A stretch of 64,000 nt of DNA from Planctomycetales bacterium ZRK34. GTDB taxonomy: Bacteria > Planctomycetota > Phycisphaerae > Phycisphaerales > Zrk34. The notes below the pieces were generated by a model that did no database searches, was not told the origin of the DNA, and worked only from the letters and a program-made list of their open reading frames with translations. A program made the position numbers and the translations under genes. The number at the start of each line of letters is the position of its first letter. The first letter of the stretch is position 1. Location: positions 620,001 through 684,000 of the forward strand of contig CP050848.1 of assembly GCA_014873095.1 (NCBI GenBank), read 5' to 3'. Shown here in pieces: positions 1 to 7,196 of the stretch.

Positions 1-123
1 GAAGCGGAGAAAACACGCGTGATCGAAGCGATCAAGGCCGGCGTCAACAACTATGTTGTCAAGCCGTTCATGCCTGACGCGCTGAGCGCACGCATTGATG
101 AAACCCTTAAAAAAGCTGGGTAA
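1..123 (+). CDS. Response regulator receiver domain, C-terminal part (truncated by window start)
   Basis: The first 40 codons are the end of a CheY-like receiver domain, closing with the stop at 121-123. The visible part has the typical last helices and strand: a hydrophobic AIKAG segment, then NNYVVKPF with the invariant lysine and cis-proline (KPF), then a helix to the end. The Asp phosphorylation site lies outside the window. No output domain follows, so this is either a stand-alone CheY-type protein or the end of one with an N-terminal output domain. It sits 24 bp before the FapA-like gene and is probably co-transcribed with it. Confidence 0.85.
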   Translation, partial: EAEKTRVIEAIKAGVNNYVVKPFMPDALSARIDETLKKAG

Positions 124-147
124 TGCGACCGGCGGAGTCTTACTCCC

Positions 148-1719
148 ATGAGCACTGTCTCTTCACAAGAAGAACAAATCCGGCTCAAGGTCTCACCCGA
201 TGAAATGTATGCGTCGCTGGAAGTGACGCAAGGCCTTATCGACGGCGAGCAACTGCTTGCCATGTGTCTGACGGAGCTGCGCAGCAGGAACGTGCAGATC
301 AACAAGTCGGTTGAGCAGCAGGTTGCAGAACAACTGCGCCCGCTGAGCAAACCGGACGTTGGTGCTGTCACCATCGAGCTGCGCGGCAGACCGCCGAAAC
401 CGGGAGACGACGGCAGGCTCGAGTGGGCCCAGGGCTGCGCCCCACCGGACAAGCATGCCGTCGCTCCCGGCCATGAGGCCGACAGCGACCAGGCGATCGA
501 TTACTACAACCAGCGGAAATTCATCACCGTCACCGCCGGACAACCGGTCCTCCGGATTGTCCCGCCGACCGATGGCGACAGCGGCGTCACGCTGAGCGGC
601 AAAGACCTGCCGTCCAAGGCTGGACAGCCGGTGAAGATCCGCGTTGATCCCAACAGCGTCGTCACGGAAGCCGACGGCACATGCACTGCCGTCATCGACG
701 GACTGTTGAAATTCGACGGGCAGAAGCTGTCGATCTCACCCCATCTCGAGATCCACGGCCATGTCGATTTCTCCACCGGCAACATCGACTTTCAGGGCGA
801 TGTTCAAATCGGCAAGGGCATTCGCGATTGCTTTATCGTCCGAGCCAACGGCAACGTGATTGTCGACGGCCCGATCGAATCGGCCGGCATCGAAACCGGT
901 GGCGACCTGCACGCCAATCGCGGCATTGCCTGCCACAGCCCTTCATCGATCATCGTCGGCCGCAACCTGCAAGCCCGCTACCTGGACACCGCACATGTCT
1001 GCGTCAAAGGCTCGGCCAATGTCGAACGCGAAGTCATTCAATCGAAGCTGACGGTCGGTGACTCGCTAACCATCGAGCACGGCTCGCTGATCGGCGGCAT
1101 CACCTGCGTCGGGCGCAAGGTCAGTCTGGCCAACATCGGGTCAGACGCCGAGGTGATCACCACCTTGTACATGGCCCACGATCCTTCCTACGCCGTGCTC
1201 CTGCAGCGCACCGAAGAATACCTCGACTACCTGCAGACCAAGCTGAAAAAAGTCACCGACCAGTTGACGCAGATTCAACAGCTTGGCGGGCGGGGCGATC
1301 ATGCCGCAGACATGCTGACTGAACTGATGTGCGACAAGTACAACCTCGAAACCCAGTTCACGCGGCTGCGGACAAAATATGAAAAGCTGAACGACTGTTA
1401 TCAGAAGCGTCGTCGCGCCGACCTGGACATCGCCAAGCAGATTCACGCCGGCGTCCGTTTGATCATCGACGATCAGGAAATTCGCGTCACCCGCCCCATT
1501 CGGGGCCCCATCTGGATCGGCTGGGATAAACAACGCAAACTGGTGTACCGCACCGGCGACCACGGCACAACGGTCCCACTGAAAGACATCCCCGGGCTGG
1601 AAATCATGCCGTCTAAATCGCCATGTCCCGACATGACCCCGCCCCAGATGCACAGCCTTTCCGAAGATTCCGAAGACGAGCCCAAAGCAAGCGCCGCAGA
1701 ACCTGCCAAGAAGCCCTGA
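148..1719 (+). CDS. FapA family protein (DUF342, polymer-forming beta-helix)
   Basis: A 523-residue protein of the FapA/DUF342 family. The N-terminal 150 residues are variable. The central part (about 190-330) is a right-handed beta-helix made of short repeating GxVxVxGxI units, for example around NVIVDGPIESAGIETGGDLH and GRNLQARYLDTAHVCVKG. A coiled coil follows at about 350-430 (charged and Leu-rich), then a short beta domain and an acidic, Pro/Ala-rich tail. There is no signal peptide, so it should be cytoplasmic or membrane-peripheral. Members often lie beside chemotaxis or response-regulator genes, as here. The exact role is not established; cell-envelope or surface-sensing scaffolding is the usual inference. 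Confidence 0.85.
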   Translation: MSTVSSQEEQIRLKVSPDEMYASLEVTQGLIDGEQLLAMCLTELRSRNVQINKSVEQQVAEQLRPLSKPDVGAVTIELRGRPPKPGDDGRLEWAQGCAPPDKHAVAPGHEADSDQAIDYYNQRKFITVTAGQPVLRIVPPTDGDSGVTLSGKDLPSKAGQPVKIRVDPNSVVTEADGTCTAVIDGLLKFDGQKLSISPHLEIHGHVDFSTGNIDFQGDVQIGKGIRDCFIVRANGNVIVDGPIESAGIETGGDLHANRGIACHSPSSIIVGRNLQARYLDTAHVCVKGSANVEREVIQSKLTVGDSLTIEHGSLIGGITCVGRKVSLANIGSDAEVITTLYMAHDPSYAVLLQRTEEYLDYLQTKLKKVTDQLTQIQQLGGRGDHAADMLTELMCDKYNLETQFTRLRTKYEKLNDCYQKRRRADLDIAKQIHAGVRLIIDDQEIRVTRPIRGPIWIGWDKQRKLVYRTGDHGTTVPLKDIPGLEIMPSKSPCPDMTPPQMHSLSEDSEDEPKASAAEPAKKP

Positions 1720-1819
1720 TCCCCGATTGATCAGAGCCGCAAGGCTTGACCCGCAGGCTGACCAATGTGTCAGCCTGAGGTGGCAACAGGTGATAACAAG
1801 CAGCGCCCAAAAACAAAAT

Positions 1820-1842
1820 AACCCGACATGGTCGGGTTTTTT
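1820..1842 (+). terminator. Rho-independent terminator after the FapA-like gene
   Basis: An AACCCGAC stem, ATG loop and GTCGGGTT stem are followed by a run of T. It lies about 100 bp after the FapA stop and directly abuts the left attachment repeat. Confidence 0.8.
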
Positions 1843-1845
1843 GCA

Positions 1846-1887
1846 ACTTACTGATTGGTGCTGATAGCCAAGTGCCCCCCCAAGGAC
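1846..1887. repeat. attL, left attachment repeat
   Basis: This 42-bp sequence recurs at 14674-14715 with one difference (A at 1864, G at 14692). Its last 15 bases (1873-1887) match the 3' end of tRNA-Lys (discriminator, acceptor strand and T-arm), but the rest of the tRNA is absent on this side. The crossover lies inside the repeat; which half cannot be read from the sequence. Confidence 0.9.
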
Positions 1888-1931
1888 CAGAACTACCCCC
1901 GGATTCCTCGGGAAAAACTGCAAGTTCCGAT

Positions 1932-1955
1932 TCAGATGGGTCAAAATCTGGGTCA
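1932..1955. repeat. Candidate integrase arm-type site, left arm
   Basis: This 24-bp stretch is identical to 14576-14599. Each copy contains two TGGGTCA words 12 bp apart. This one lies 45 bp inside attL and its partner 75 bp inside attR. In the circular element they would flank the core in direct orientation, the usual layout of arm sites bound by the N-terminal domain of tyrosine integrases. Confidence 0.6.
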
Positions 1956-2170
1956 CTTTGCCCTGAACTATCTTTTTTGCTGGAGGTGTGGGAGTCCCTG
2001 CCGAAGTCAATCAGGGCCGCGATCCTGACCCTTGCGAGGTCTCAGGGTAGAGGCGAGTGATCTGTCTTTTTGTTGGGACTTGCAGGACCAGCCAGTCACC
2101 GCATAATGAACCGACAACCGGGGGCCACTTCATAACGCCTCCCGACTATCTGTAACCACTAGGGGGCATC

Positions 2171-2623
2171 ATGTCTCGCATCACCCTGATCACAGTGGCT
2201 ATGGCCTCTTGGGCTCTGTCGTTTACTGGATGTGTTACGACCCAACCAGTTCCAACCTTGACCGTCCCTGTCACAATCACTTCGTCAGTTGTATCGGGTG
2301 AACGAAAACCAAGTCGGTTCTTTGGATGGGACGCTGAAATTGACGTTGTGGTTACCGGTACGGGCGATGCCATCGGGGGGCCACAGACCAGCCTGATGCA
2401 CCTATCTGGATCAGACTACGCAGACGCATACGACGTGTGGTTTAATTCTGTGAACTATTTTGACCGAGGACGGTGGCCTGAATCGTATCAGGTTCATGCT
2501 AGTTATTCTTCCATCAACGACACTAGCGGCGAAGTGGTGGTCACAGTTCAGATCACCGATACAAGGCGTAATGATTGCGGCCTAGAAATATATCGAGCGT
2601 TGCACGTTATTGAGTGGGAATGA
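2171..2623 (+). CDS. Putative lipoprotein, element cargo
   Basis: A 150-residue protein with a short signal peptide and the lipobox SFTGC, so cysteine 21 is the likely lipidated residue. The mature part is a small beta-rich domain of about 120 residues with no family I recognise. It lies in the A+T-richer left arm of the element, with codon use unlike the surrounding chromosome. It converges with the membrane protein gene at 2633-3475. It may be a lysogenic-conversion-type gene, but no function can be assigned. Confidence 0.6.
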   Translation: MSRITLITVAMASWALSFTGCVTTQPVPTLTVPVTITSSVVSGERKPSRFFGWDAEIDVVVTGTGDAIGGPQTSLMHLSGSDYADAYDVWFNSVNYFDRGRWPESYQVHASYSSINDTSGEVVVTVQITDTRRNDCGLEIYRALHVIEWE

Positions 2624-2632
2624 AGGGTCAAC

Positions 2633-3475
2633 TTATGGATTCATGGTAAATGATTTCATCAGAACCACCACACCCACAGTGACCAACGTAAGGCCAACAG
2701 CCCGAACCCAATCCGACGGATATGTTTTCAATCTGAAGTTATAATTAACCCCAATAAACGTTGTCGGATCAGTATAGTTGCTAGCAAGATCAGCAAGTTT
2801 GTCAAAAATACCAGCATCATCTTGGGCCATTTGGCGGATGAGGTTTTCGTGTCCACCACCAGACGAGGCCCGCAACAATAAGTTGTCAACAAGTGCTTCG
2901 CCCCGAATTGCATCAGAATGAAGCGGCGTGAAATATCTAGTTAAAAAAGATTTCAAGTCCATAGATTTACCTGTGGCGTATTCAAATCGAATTGTCTCTC
3001 GCTCTCTGATTACCGGATAAGGCAATAGATCAACACAGCGTTCGTAAAACTCTGCTGGCAATCCAGTGTCGGCTGATTCAGCGGTTAGATCATACTTGTT
3101 GCCACTCGCCACATTAAACCGAACTGTTCGTGTTGATGAGACACGATTCTCAACTTCATACCAATCTGTCATAAACTGACGACTTGTTGAATGGTAGTGA
3201 GCCCATACCACCTCGCGCTTCAGTATGAATCGAATGGGATAGCGAGGCTCATGTGACAACTCAATTTCGAGTTGACAATTATCAGGCGGATTGATCAATC
3301 CGAGTGTTGCAGGCGACCCTTTCGGTGGGATCACAAAATTGTCGATGGTTCGACTCGGGATACTAATGATTCGCGGTGTGACACTCATGATAAAGAGCGC
3401 CACGCCAAGAACTATGGCGAGGATACCTACGCATGCAAACACGGGGTCGATAGTCCAGTCAGCGAGAGTAATCAT
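2633..3475 (-). CDS. Hypothetical membrane protein, element cargo
   Basis: A protein of 280 residues with one hydrophobic helix near the N-terminus (VFACVGILAIVLGVALFIM) and one at the C-terminus (AVGLTLVTVGVVVLM), enclosing a soluble domain of roughly 220 residues. I chose the ATG at 3475 because CAGGT lies just upstream; an in-frame ATG 60 bases further up is possible. I recognise no family. The two-anchor layout and its place in the left arm fit an accessory envelope or superinfection-type gene, but that is a guess. It is A+T-richer than the host genes. Confidence 0.55.
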   Translation of the reverse strand: MITLADWTIDPVFACVGILAIVLGVALFIMSVTPRIISIPSRTIDNFVIPPKGSPATLGLINPPDNCQLEIELSHEPRYPIRFILKREVVWAHYHSTSRQFMTDWYEVENRVSSTRTVRFNVASGNKYDLTAESADTGLPAEFYERCVDLLPYPVIRERETIRFEYATGKSMDLKSFLTRYFTPLHSDAIRGEALVDNLLLRASSGGGHENLIRQMAQDDAGIFDKLADLASNYTDPTTFIGVNYNFRLKTYPSDWVRAVGLTLVTVGVVVLMKSFTMNP

Positions 3476-3735
3476 GATTGACCTGCAATAGAATATTAAG
3501 GTTAACAGCAAGTTATTATTGTCTGAAACATACATGTAACACGCAAGGCTGAATCATGATGTAGAGCAATCGACAATATTTTTGCCGAGCATTTTCAAGT
3601 GGGTCTACGCTATCGTTCCATACACACATCCCCCCCCTGGCCCCCTGCCGCTTTCCTGTGGGTGGACTTCAAGTTGTCCTATCGAGATAGGAGTAGTGAT
3701 TTCTGTTGGCTTGATTGATCTGTATCGCCTCGAAG
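3476..3735. other. Intergenic A+T-rich stretch with a small palindrome
   Basis: There is no convincing reading frame. At 3677-3692 there is a perfect 7-bp inverted repeat, TCCTATC-GA-GATAGGA, of operator size. A poly-C/poly-T run lies at about 3630-3645. Confidence 0.4.
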
Positions 3736-4032
3736 TTAAGTGCCTAGGCGCTCGTTAATATCAGGCGTCAAGAGGTCAAGCCAGCCTTGCACCTCTCTCA
3801 CCATACTCGGGTCTACAGACACATCGGCATCCATCAACTGGTCGCGGCCTACACTCCAACGCCCATTGTAATAGTTATGGTGAAACCACATTCTTGGCCC
3901 AAGCCGAGTGATTGCCATTATGGCTTTGGGAGATGATCGAGTTATGTTGATTGAAACACCCTCCTCTTCACATCGGTAAGACACAGAGTTCAGGGTTGAG
4001 TGATTACAAGCCCAACCTGATGGTACTGCCAT
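3736..4032 (-). CDS. Small hypothetical protein, element cargo
   Basis: A 98-residue protein without a recognisable family. The start is well supported: a strong GGAGGTG Shine-Dalgarno lies 5 bases before the ATG. It contains an aromatic patch (MWFHHNYYNGRW) and no signal peptide or membrane segment, so it is probably cytoplasmic. It is divergent from the serine recombinase at 4227, and the shared upstream space carries a promoter with palindromes. Confidence 0.55.
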   Translation of the reverse strand: MAVPSGWACNHSTLNSVSYRCEEEGVSINITRSSPKAIMAITRLGPRMWFHHNYYNGRWSVGRDQLMDADVSVDPSMVREVQGWLDLLTPDINERLGT

Positions 4033-4135
4033 ATGACACCTCCGTAGATGTTGAGCACTGCCATCCTAGGCCTTGCTATATGCAGAAGCGCCCCGGCCCG
4101 GCGTCTACGACCTCCGACTACTGTTTGACCAGAAC

Positions 4136-4187
4136 TTGACACTTAGTGTCGATCATGTATTCTTAATTCTACAGAACTGAGAATACA
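4136..4187 (+). promoter_or_regulatory. Promoter with overlapping palindromes before the serine recombinase
   Basis: TTGACA (4136-4141) and TATTCT (4158-4163) are 16 bp apart. The -35 is embedded in the palindrome GACAC-TTA-GTGTC (4138-4150). A second inverted repeat, TGTATTCT (4156-4163) with AGAATACA (4180-4187), starts at the -10. The overlap suggests autorepression by the recombinase or binding of another regulator. Confidence 0.5.
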
Positions 4188-4226
4188 AGTGGCCGATACA
4201 GCCTGTAACACAAGGGAAAACCAGCG

Positions 4227-4916
4227 ATGAACAAGGGCAAAGTCTTCGCGTATCTCAGGGTCTCCGGCAAGGGTCAGGTGGATGGGGATGGCTTCCCCCG
4301 CCAGCGTGATGCCGTCTCCAGATGGGCCAAGAGCAATCGCTGCGAGGTAGCCCGTGAGTTCCGTGATGAAGGCGTGACCGGGACAAAGGATGGCTTCGAC
4401 CGCCCCGGCCTGTCGGACCTGTTCCTGGCGATCCGAGCGAACGGGGTCCGCACAATCGTTGTGGAGAAGGCTGACCGCTTGGCACGTGACTTGATGGTCG
4501 GGGAGGTCATTCTTGCAGAGTTCCGCAAGTTGGGCGTGACGGTGATCGCTGCGGATAGCGGTACAGACTTGACGGTGGCTGATGGTGATCCGACTCGGAA
4601 GTTGATCCGTCAGGTGCTCGGGGCTGTCTCTGAGTTTGAAAAGAGCGTCATCGTCCAGAAGCTCCGAGCCGCCCGTGAGCGGAAGCGTAGAGCCGGGGAG
4701 CGATGCGAGGGACGCAAGCCTTACGGGGTAACAGAAGAAGAGCAGGCGACCATAGAGCGGATCAGGCAGCTACGCCGCAAGCCCCGTGGAGGGGACCGCA
4801 TGGGCTTCCGAACTGTCGCCAAGACGCTGACCGCCGAAGGGTATCCGACACGCACGGGCAAGCCCTGGTCCGACAGCGTTGTCTACAACATCGCCAAACG
4901 CGAGGGCATCAAGTAG
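4227..4916 (+). CDS. Serine recombinase (resolvase/invertase family)
   Basis: A 229-residue small serine recombinase. The N-terminal catalytic domain (about 5-150) has the nucleophile Ser13 in YLRVS, conserved arginines in DRLARD, and the E-helix segment around LGAVSEFEKSVIVQKLRAA. The C-terminal part (about 165-229) has a GRKPYG motif and a helix-turn-helix that reads RTVAKTLTAEGYPTRTGKPWS. It is longer than Tn3-type resolvases (about 185 residues) and much shorter than large phage integrases, so resolution or inversion is likelier than integration. Shine-Dalgarno: AAGGGAAAA. It probably resolves element multimers or belongs to a nested insertion. Confidence 0.9.
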   Translation: MNKGKVFAYLRVSGKGQVDGDGFPRQRDAVSRWAKSNRCEVAREFRDEGVTGTKDGFDRPGLSDLFLAIRANGVRTIVVEKADRLARDLMVGEVILAEFRKLGVTVIAADSGTDLTVADGDPTRKLIRQVLGAVSEFEKSVIVQKLRAARERKRRAGERCEGRKPYGVTEEEQATIERIRQLRRKPRGGDRMGFRTVAKTLTAEGYPTRTGKPWSDSVVYNIAKREGIK

Positions 4917-4979
4917 CCCTCTTCGGTCGCCGGGTGTTCCGGTGGCCATACACCACCACCCCCACACAAAGGGATTGTC

Positions 4980-5222
4980 ATGAAGTTCTGTTTTCGTTCG
5001 TTCGTGTTGGAGATTGACCACTTGGGCCTGTCCGTCAACGTAGGCCGCTCCGAGTGGCTTTGGGTTCAATGGCGGGGACCGTGCGGCCAGCCCGTGCGTG
5101 AGCCGGGGAGCCGCTGGTTTGACTTACAGACCACCGACACGCACCGCACCATCGGCATCGGTCGTATCGAGGTTACGCTAGCCCGCACCACCAAAGAGAG
5201 GGAGACGAAGCCATGCCAGTGA
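4980..5222 (+). CDS. Small conserved-looking protein upstream of the integrase
   Basis: An 80-residue protein whose stop overlaps the start of the integrase at 5213 by 10 bases, suggesting translational coupling. AAAGGG precedes the ATG. The N-terminal half has a pattern like an immunoglobulin-type or beta-barrel small phage protein (LEIDHLGLSVNVGRSEWLWVQW), then a basic tail. I do not know the family. The coupling to the integrase suggests a recombination accessory or regulatory role. Confidence 0.5.
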   Translation: MKFCFRSFVLEIDHLGLSVNVGRSEWLWVQWRGPCGQPVREPGSRWFDLQTTDTHRTIGIGRIEVTLARTTKERETKPCQ

Positions 5223-6232
5223 AGCCGAGAGGATCGACATTCCAAGCGTACTTTGTGTTCAACAAGAAACGCTACCGGCGATCATTCCCGACTCAGGAGC
5301 AAGCGGAGGCGTGGGAGGAACAGTCAAAGCGACAACTCACAGAGGGATTGTCGGTGGAGACTGCCCCCAAGACCCCCGCAGGTATTGACATGAAGACGCT
5401 CCAAGCGAAGGTGTTTGATCGCTACTGGCGGGGAACTCGAAGTGAAGCCCACGCCCGGATCAACTCTGACGACGTGGCCAACCTCATCGGATACGAAGTC
5501 CCGGTGTCGTCGGTCACGCAGCTAACGATTGACTACGTGGTGTCTGAATTGAAGAGACGCAACCTCTCCAACGCCACGATCAACCGGAAGCTGTCAGCCC
5601 TCTCGAAGATGCTCAAGTTTGCTGAGGATCGGGGCTGGATTGATCGACGCCCGAAGATTGAACGCCTCCGAGAGAACACCCACCGAATCCGCTGGATGAC
5701 GAACGCTGAAGAAGAGACGGTCTTGAAGACCTGCCGATTCCTTGGGTTCACCGACTTGGCTGATCTGGTGGTGGTCCTGACGGACACGGGGATGCGTCTC
5801 AGTGAGGCCCTGAAGCTCCACTCCAAGGACATCGACAGCGGCATGATCCGAGTGTGGCAGAACAAGGCCGACTACCCCCGCTCTGTCCCCATGACGAAGC
5901 GGGTCAGGGAGGTCGTTGAGAGGCGGTCAGGCGACGGTGAGTTGTTCCCGAAGCTGACCTTCGACATGGCCCAACACCAGTGGCAGCGGGTCCGGGATAT
6001 CGTCGGCATGGCCGGTGATGATCAGTTCGTCTTGCACATGCTCCGCCACACCTGCGCCTCTCGGCTAGTTCAGCGTGGGGTGAGTCTCCCGGTGGTCAAA
6101 GAGTTCCTGGGCCACAAGTCCATTCAGACCACCATGCGATACGCCCACCTTGCCCCGCGCCACCTGATGGACGCTGTGTCCGTTCTGGAGCCAGCAACCG
6201 AATCAGGCCCCTCCCTCTCCCTCGCCAAGTAG
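5213..6232 (+). CDS. Tyrosine recombinase/integrase (internal)
   Basis: A 339-residue tyrosine recombinase with a complete active site: Arg195 (TGMRLSEAL), Lys218, His275 and Arg278 (HMLRHT), His301 (LGHKS) and Tyr310 (MRYAHL). The first 45 residues resemble an arm-binding domain, and a core-binding SAM-like domain follows at about 75-155. GAGGGAG precedes the ATG. The gene lies well inside the element and far from its ends, so it is not the enzyme for the tRNA-Lys sites. It may act in multimer resolution or be the remnant of an older nested element with the serine recombinase. Confidence 0.92.
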   Translation: MPVKPRGSTFQAYFVFNKKRYRRSFPTQEQAEAWEEQSKRQLTEGLSVETAPKTPAGIDMKTLQAKVFDRYWRGTRSEAHARINSDDVANLIGYEVPVSSVTQLTIDYVVSELKRRNLSNATINRKLSALSKMLKFAEDRGWIDRRPKIERLRENTHRIRWMTNAEEETVLKTCRFLGFTDLADLVVVLTDTGMRLSEALKLHSKDIDSGMIRVWQNKADYPRSVPMTKRVREVVERRSGDGELFPKLTFDMAQHQWQRVRDIVGMAGDDQFVLHMLRHTCASRLVQRGVSLPVVKEFLGHKSIQTTMRYAHLAPRHLMDAVSVLEPATESGPSLSLAK

Positions 6233-6378
6233 CCCCCTCACGTCCCTTCAGACTCGGCCAGATGTGCCGCCGGGTCTTCAGCTTGATCACTCCACTTCTG
6301 GAACGTTTTTGCTAGCAGAATGCGTCTGAGTGGCGATTTATAAATTCATATATTTCAACGCCTTCCAATTCCACCCCA

Positions 6379-6398
6379 TATAGGACCCCCAAGTATTC
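6379..6398 (+). repeat. TATAGGACCCCCAA motif, copy 1
   Basis: The sequence reads TATAGGACCCCCAAGTATTC. It is shared in the same orientation with 6541 and 6712. AATT lies 8 bp upstream, as in copy 3. Confidence 0.65.
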
Positions 6399-6540
6399 AA
6401 ACGCGACCGCTCATCAGACCCCCATGCGGGGCGCTGGAGACGCTCTGAAGGGCTCGTGAAGGGAGCGAGTCATCGTCCGCCGGAGCCCTTGGAGACCACG
6501 CACAGGGCGCTCTCAGAAGCTCCTCGGCTAATACACGCAC

Positions 6541-6560
6541 TATAGGACCCCCAAACATTT
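6541..6560 (+). repeat. TATAGGACCCCCAA motif, copy 2
   Basis: The sequence reads TATAGGACCCCCAAACATTT. Upstream it extends to TAATACACGCACTATAGG, which differs from the T7 RNA polymerase promoter (TAATACGACTCACTATAGG) mainly by one missing base in the spacer. It is followed after 15 bp by a short reading frame. Confidence 0.65.
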
Positions 6561-6575
6561 CAACAGGAGCCAACC

Positions 6576-6683
6576 ATGAAGACCATCGGCTCTTACGAGG
6601 GCCACGACTTCAGTGAGACGGTGAAGCAGGGGCAGGATTGCGCACTTGTGACATGGGCTTCAGTGGCATGGACGGTGGCGTGA
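6576..6683 (+). CDS. Very short reading frame after motif copy 2
   Basis: ATG at 6576 with CAGGAG 6 bases upstream encodes 35 residues (starting MKTIGSYEGHDFSE) to a TGA. There is no family. Its place just after a repeated promoter-like motif and its good ribosome binding site are the only support; it may be a leader peptide. Confidence 0.3.
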   Translation: MKTIGSYEGHDFSETVKQGQDCALVTWASVAWTVA

Positions 6684-6711
6684 ATGGTGGCGTGGATTTA
6701 ATTGGTTCCCG

Positions 6712-6731
6712 TATAGGACCCCCAAGTATTT
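6712..6731 (+). repeat. TATAGGACCCCCAA motif, copy 3
   Basis: The sequence reads TATAGGACCCCCAAGTATTT, 171 bp after copy 2; copies 1 and 2 are 162 bp apart. It lies 54 bp before a short reading frame with a good ribosome binding site. Confidence 0.65.
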
Positions 6732-6785
6732 CTTGAAGTCCCCTCACTAACTCCAACACCAACTCCCCTCTTACAGGAGAACCTT

Positions 6786-6947
6786 ATGACAGACCTTGGG
6801 TCTGACCCGATGTTCGTCCGTCAGATATCTCTCGAAGAAGAGATGATGACGATGGTGAGCATCGGAGAGGGGCTTGAGGTTCTGTATGTCTGTCGAACCT
6901 TTGGAGCGTGTGTTTTCATTTTTTCACCAGTGTTTTTAGCACAGTAG
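6786..6947 (+). CDS. Short reading frame after motif copy 3
   Basis: ATG at 6786 with CAGGAGA upstream encodes 53 residues. The first half is acidic and helical (ISLEEEMMTMVSIGEG) and the last 15 residues are hydrophobic (ACVFIFSPVFLA), possibly a membrane-associated tail. I do not recognise it. Confidence 0.35.
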   Translation: MTDLGSDPMFVRQISLEEEMMTMVSIGEGLEVLYVCRTFGACVFIFSPVFLAQ

Positions 6948-7196
6948 TGTCATCTCCCCTTCAGGGGGGTGCTACGTCCACATGCCTCAAGTTCCTCCTT
7001 GAGTTCCCCTCAAGACAGGACCGCCAGCAAGCGCCCTCACGTCGCTCCTACGGCGTTGCGTGAGAGGGGCGAGACGGTGGCGATGTTCTCTCGGGGCGCT
7101 CAGAGGCGACTCAGGGGGCGCTGCGGGCTGTGTGTGAGATGGGGCCGGTAGATGGTCTACGTGGCTTGTCTTTGTGTTTACTTGAAGGGAGGGCTT

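Larger units (their letters stand above)
1846..2060 (+). other. Displaced integrase C-terminal exon, left behind at attL
   Basis: The reading frame runs through attL as LLIGADSQVPPQG and continues for 57 codons to a TGA at 2058-2060. Across the repeat it is in the same frame as the integrase ending at 14726 (LLIGAGSQVPPQG). The 57-residue tail has a Ser/Asp-rich linker and then a conserved-looking helix around VWESLPKSIRAAILTLAR. I recall this type of segment at the C-terminus of many planctomycete integrases. In the circular form it would be fused to the integrase, giving a protein of 480 residues. Alone it has only a GTG at 1872 and no Shine-Dalgarno, so it is probably not expressed in the integrated state. 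Confidence 0.75.
6233..6575. other. Non-coding leader with two copies of the TATAGG motif
   Basis: There is no convincing gene. It holds the first two of three TATAGGACCCCCAA repeats (6379 and 6541) and, between them, G+C-rich sequence with several short inverted words around GGCGCT. Together with 6684-7196 it forms nearly 1 kb of sparse coding sequence directly before the RepA-like gene, as expected of a replication or control region. Confidence 0.4.

Noticed and set aside
1888..2060. Independent small gene after attL
   Set aside because: No start with ribosome binding site; frame continuity with the integrase across the repeat explains it better.
6379..6731. CRISPR array
   Set aside because: Only three 20-bp copies at 160-170 bp spacing, no spacers of uniform length and no cas genes.
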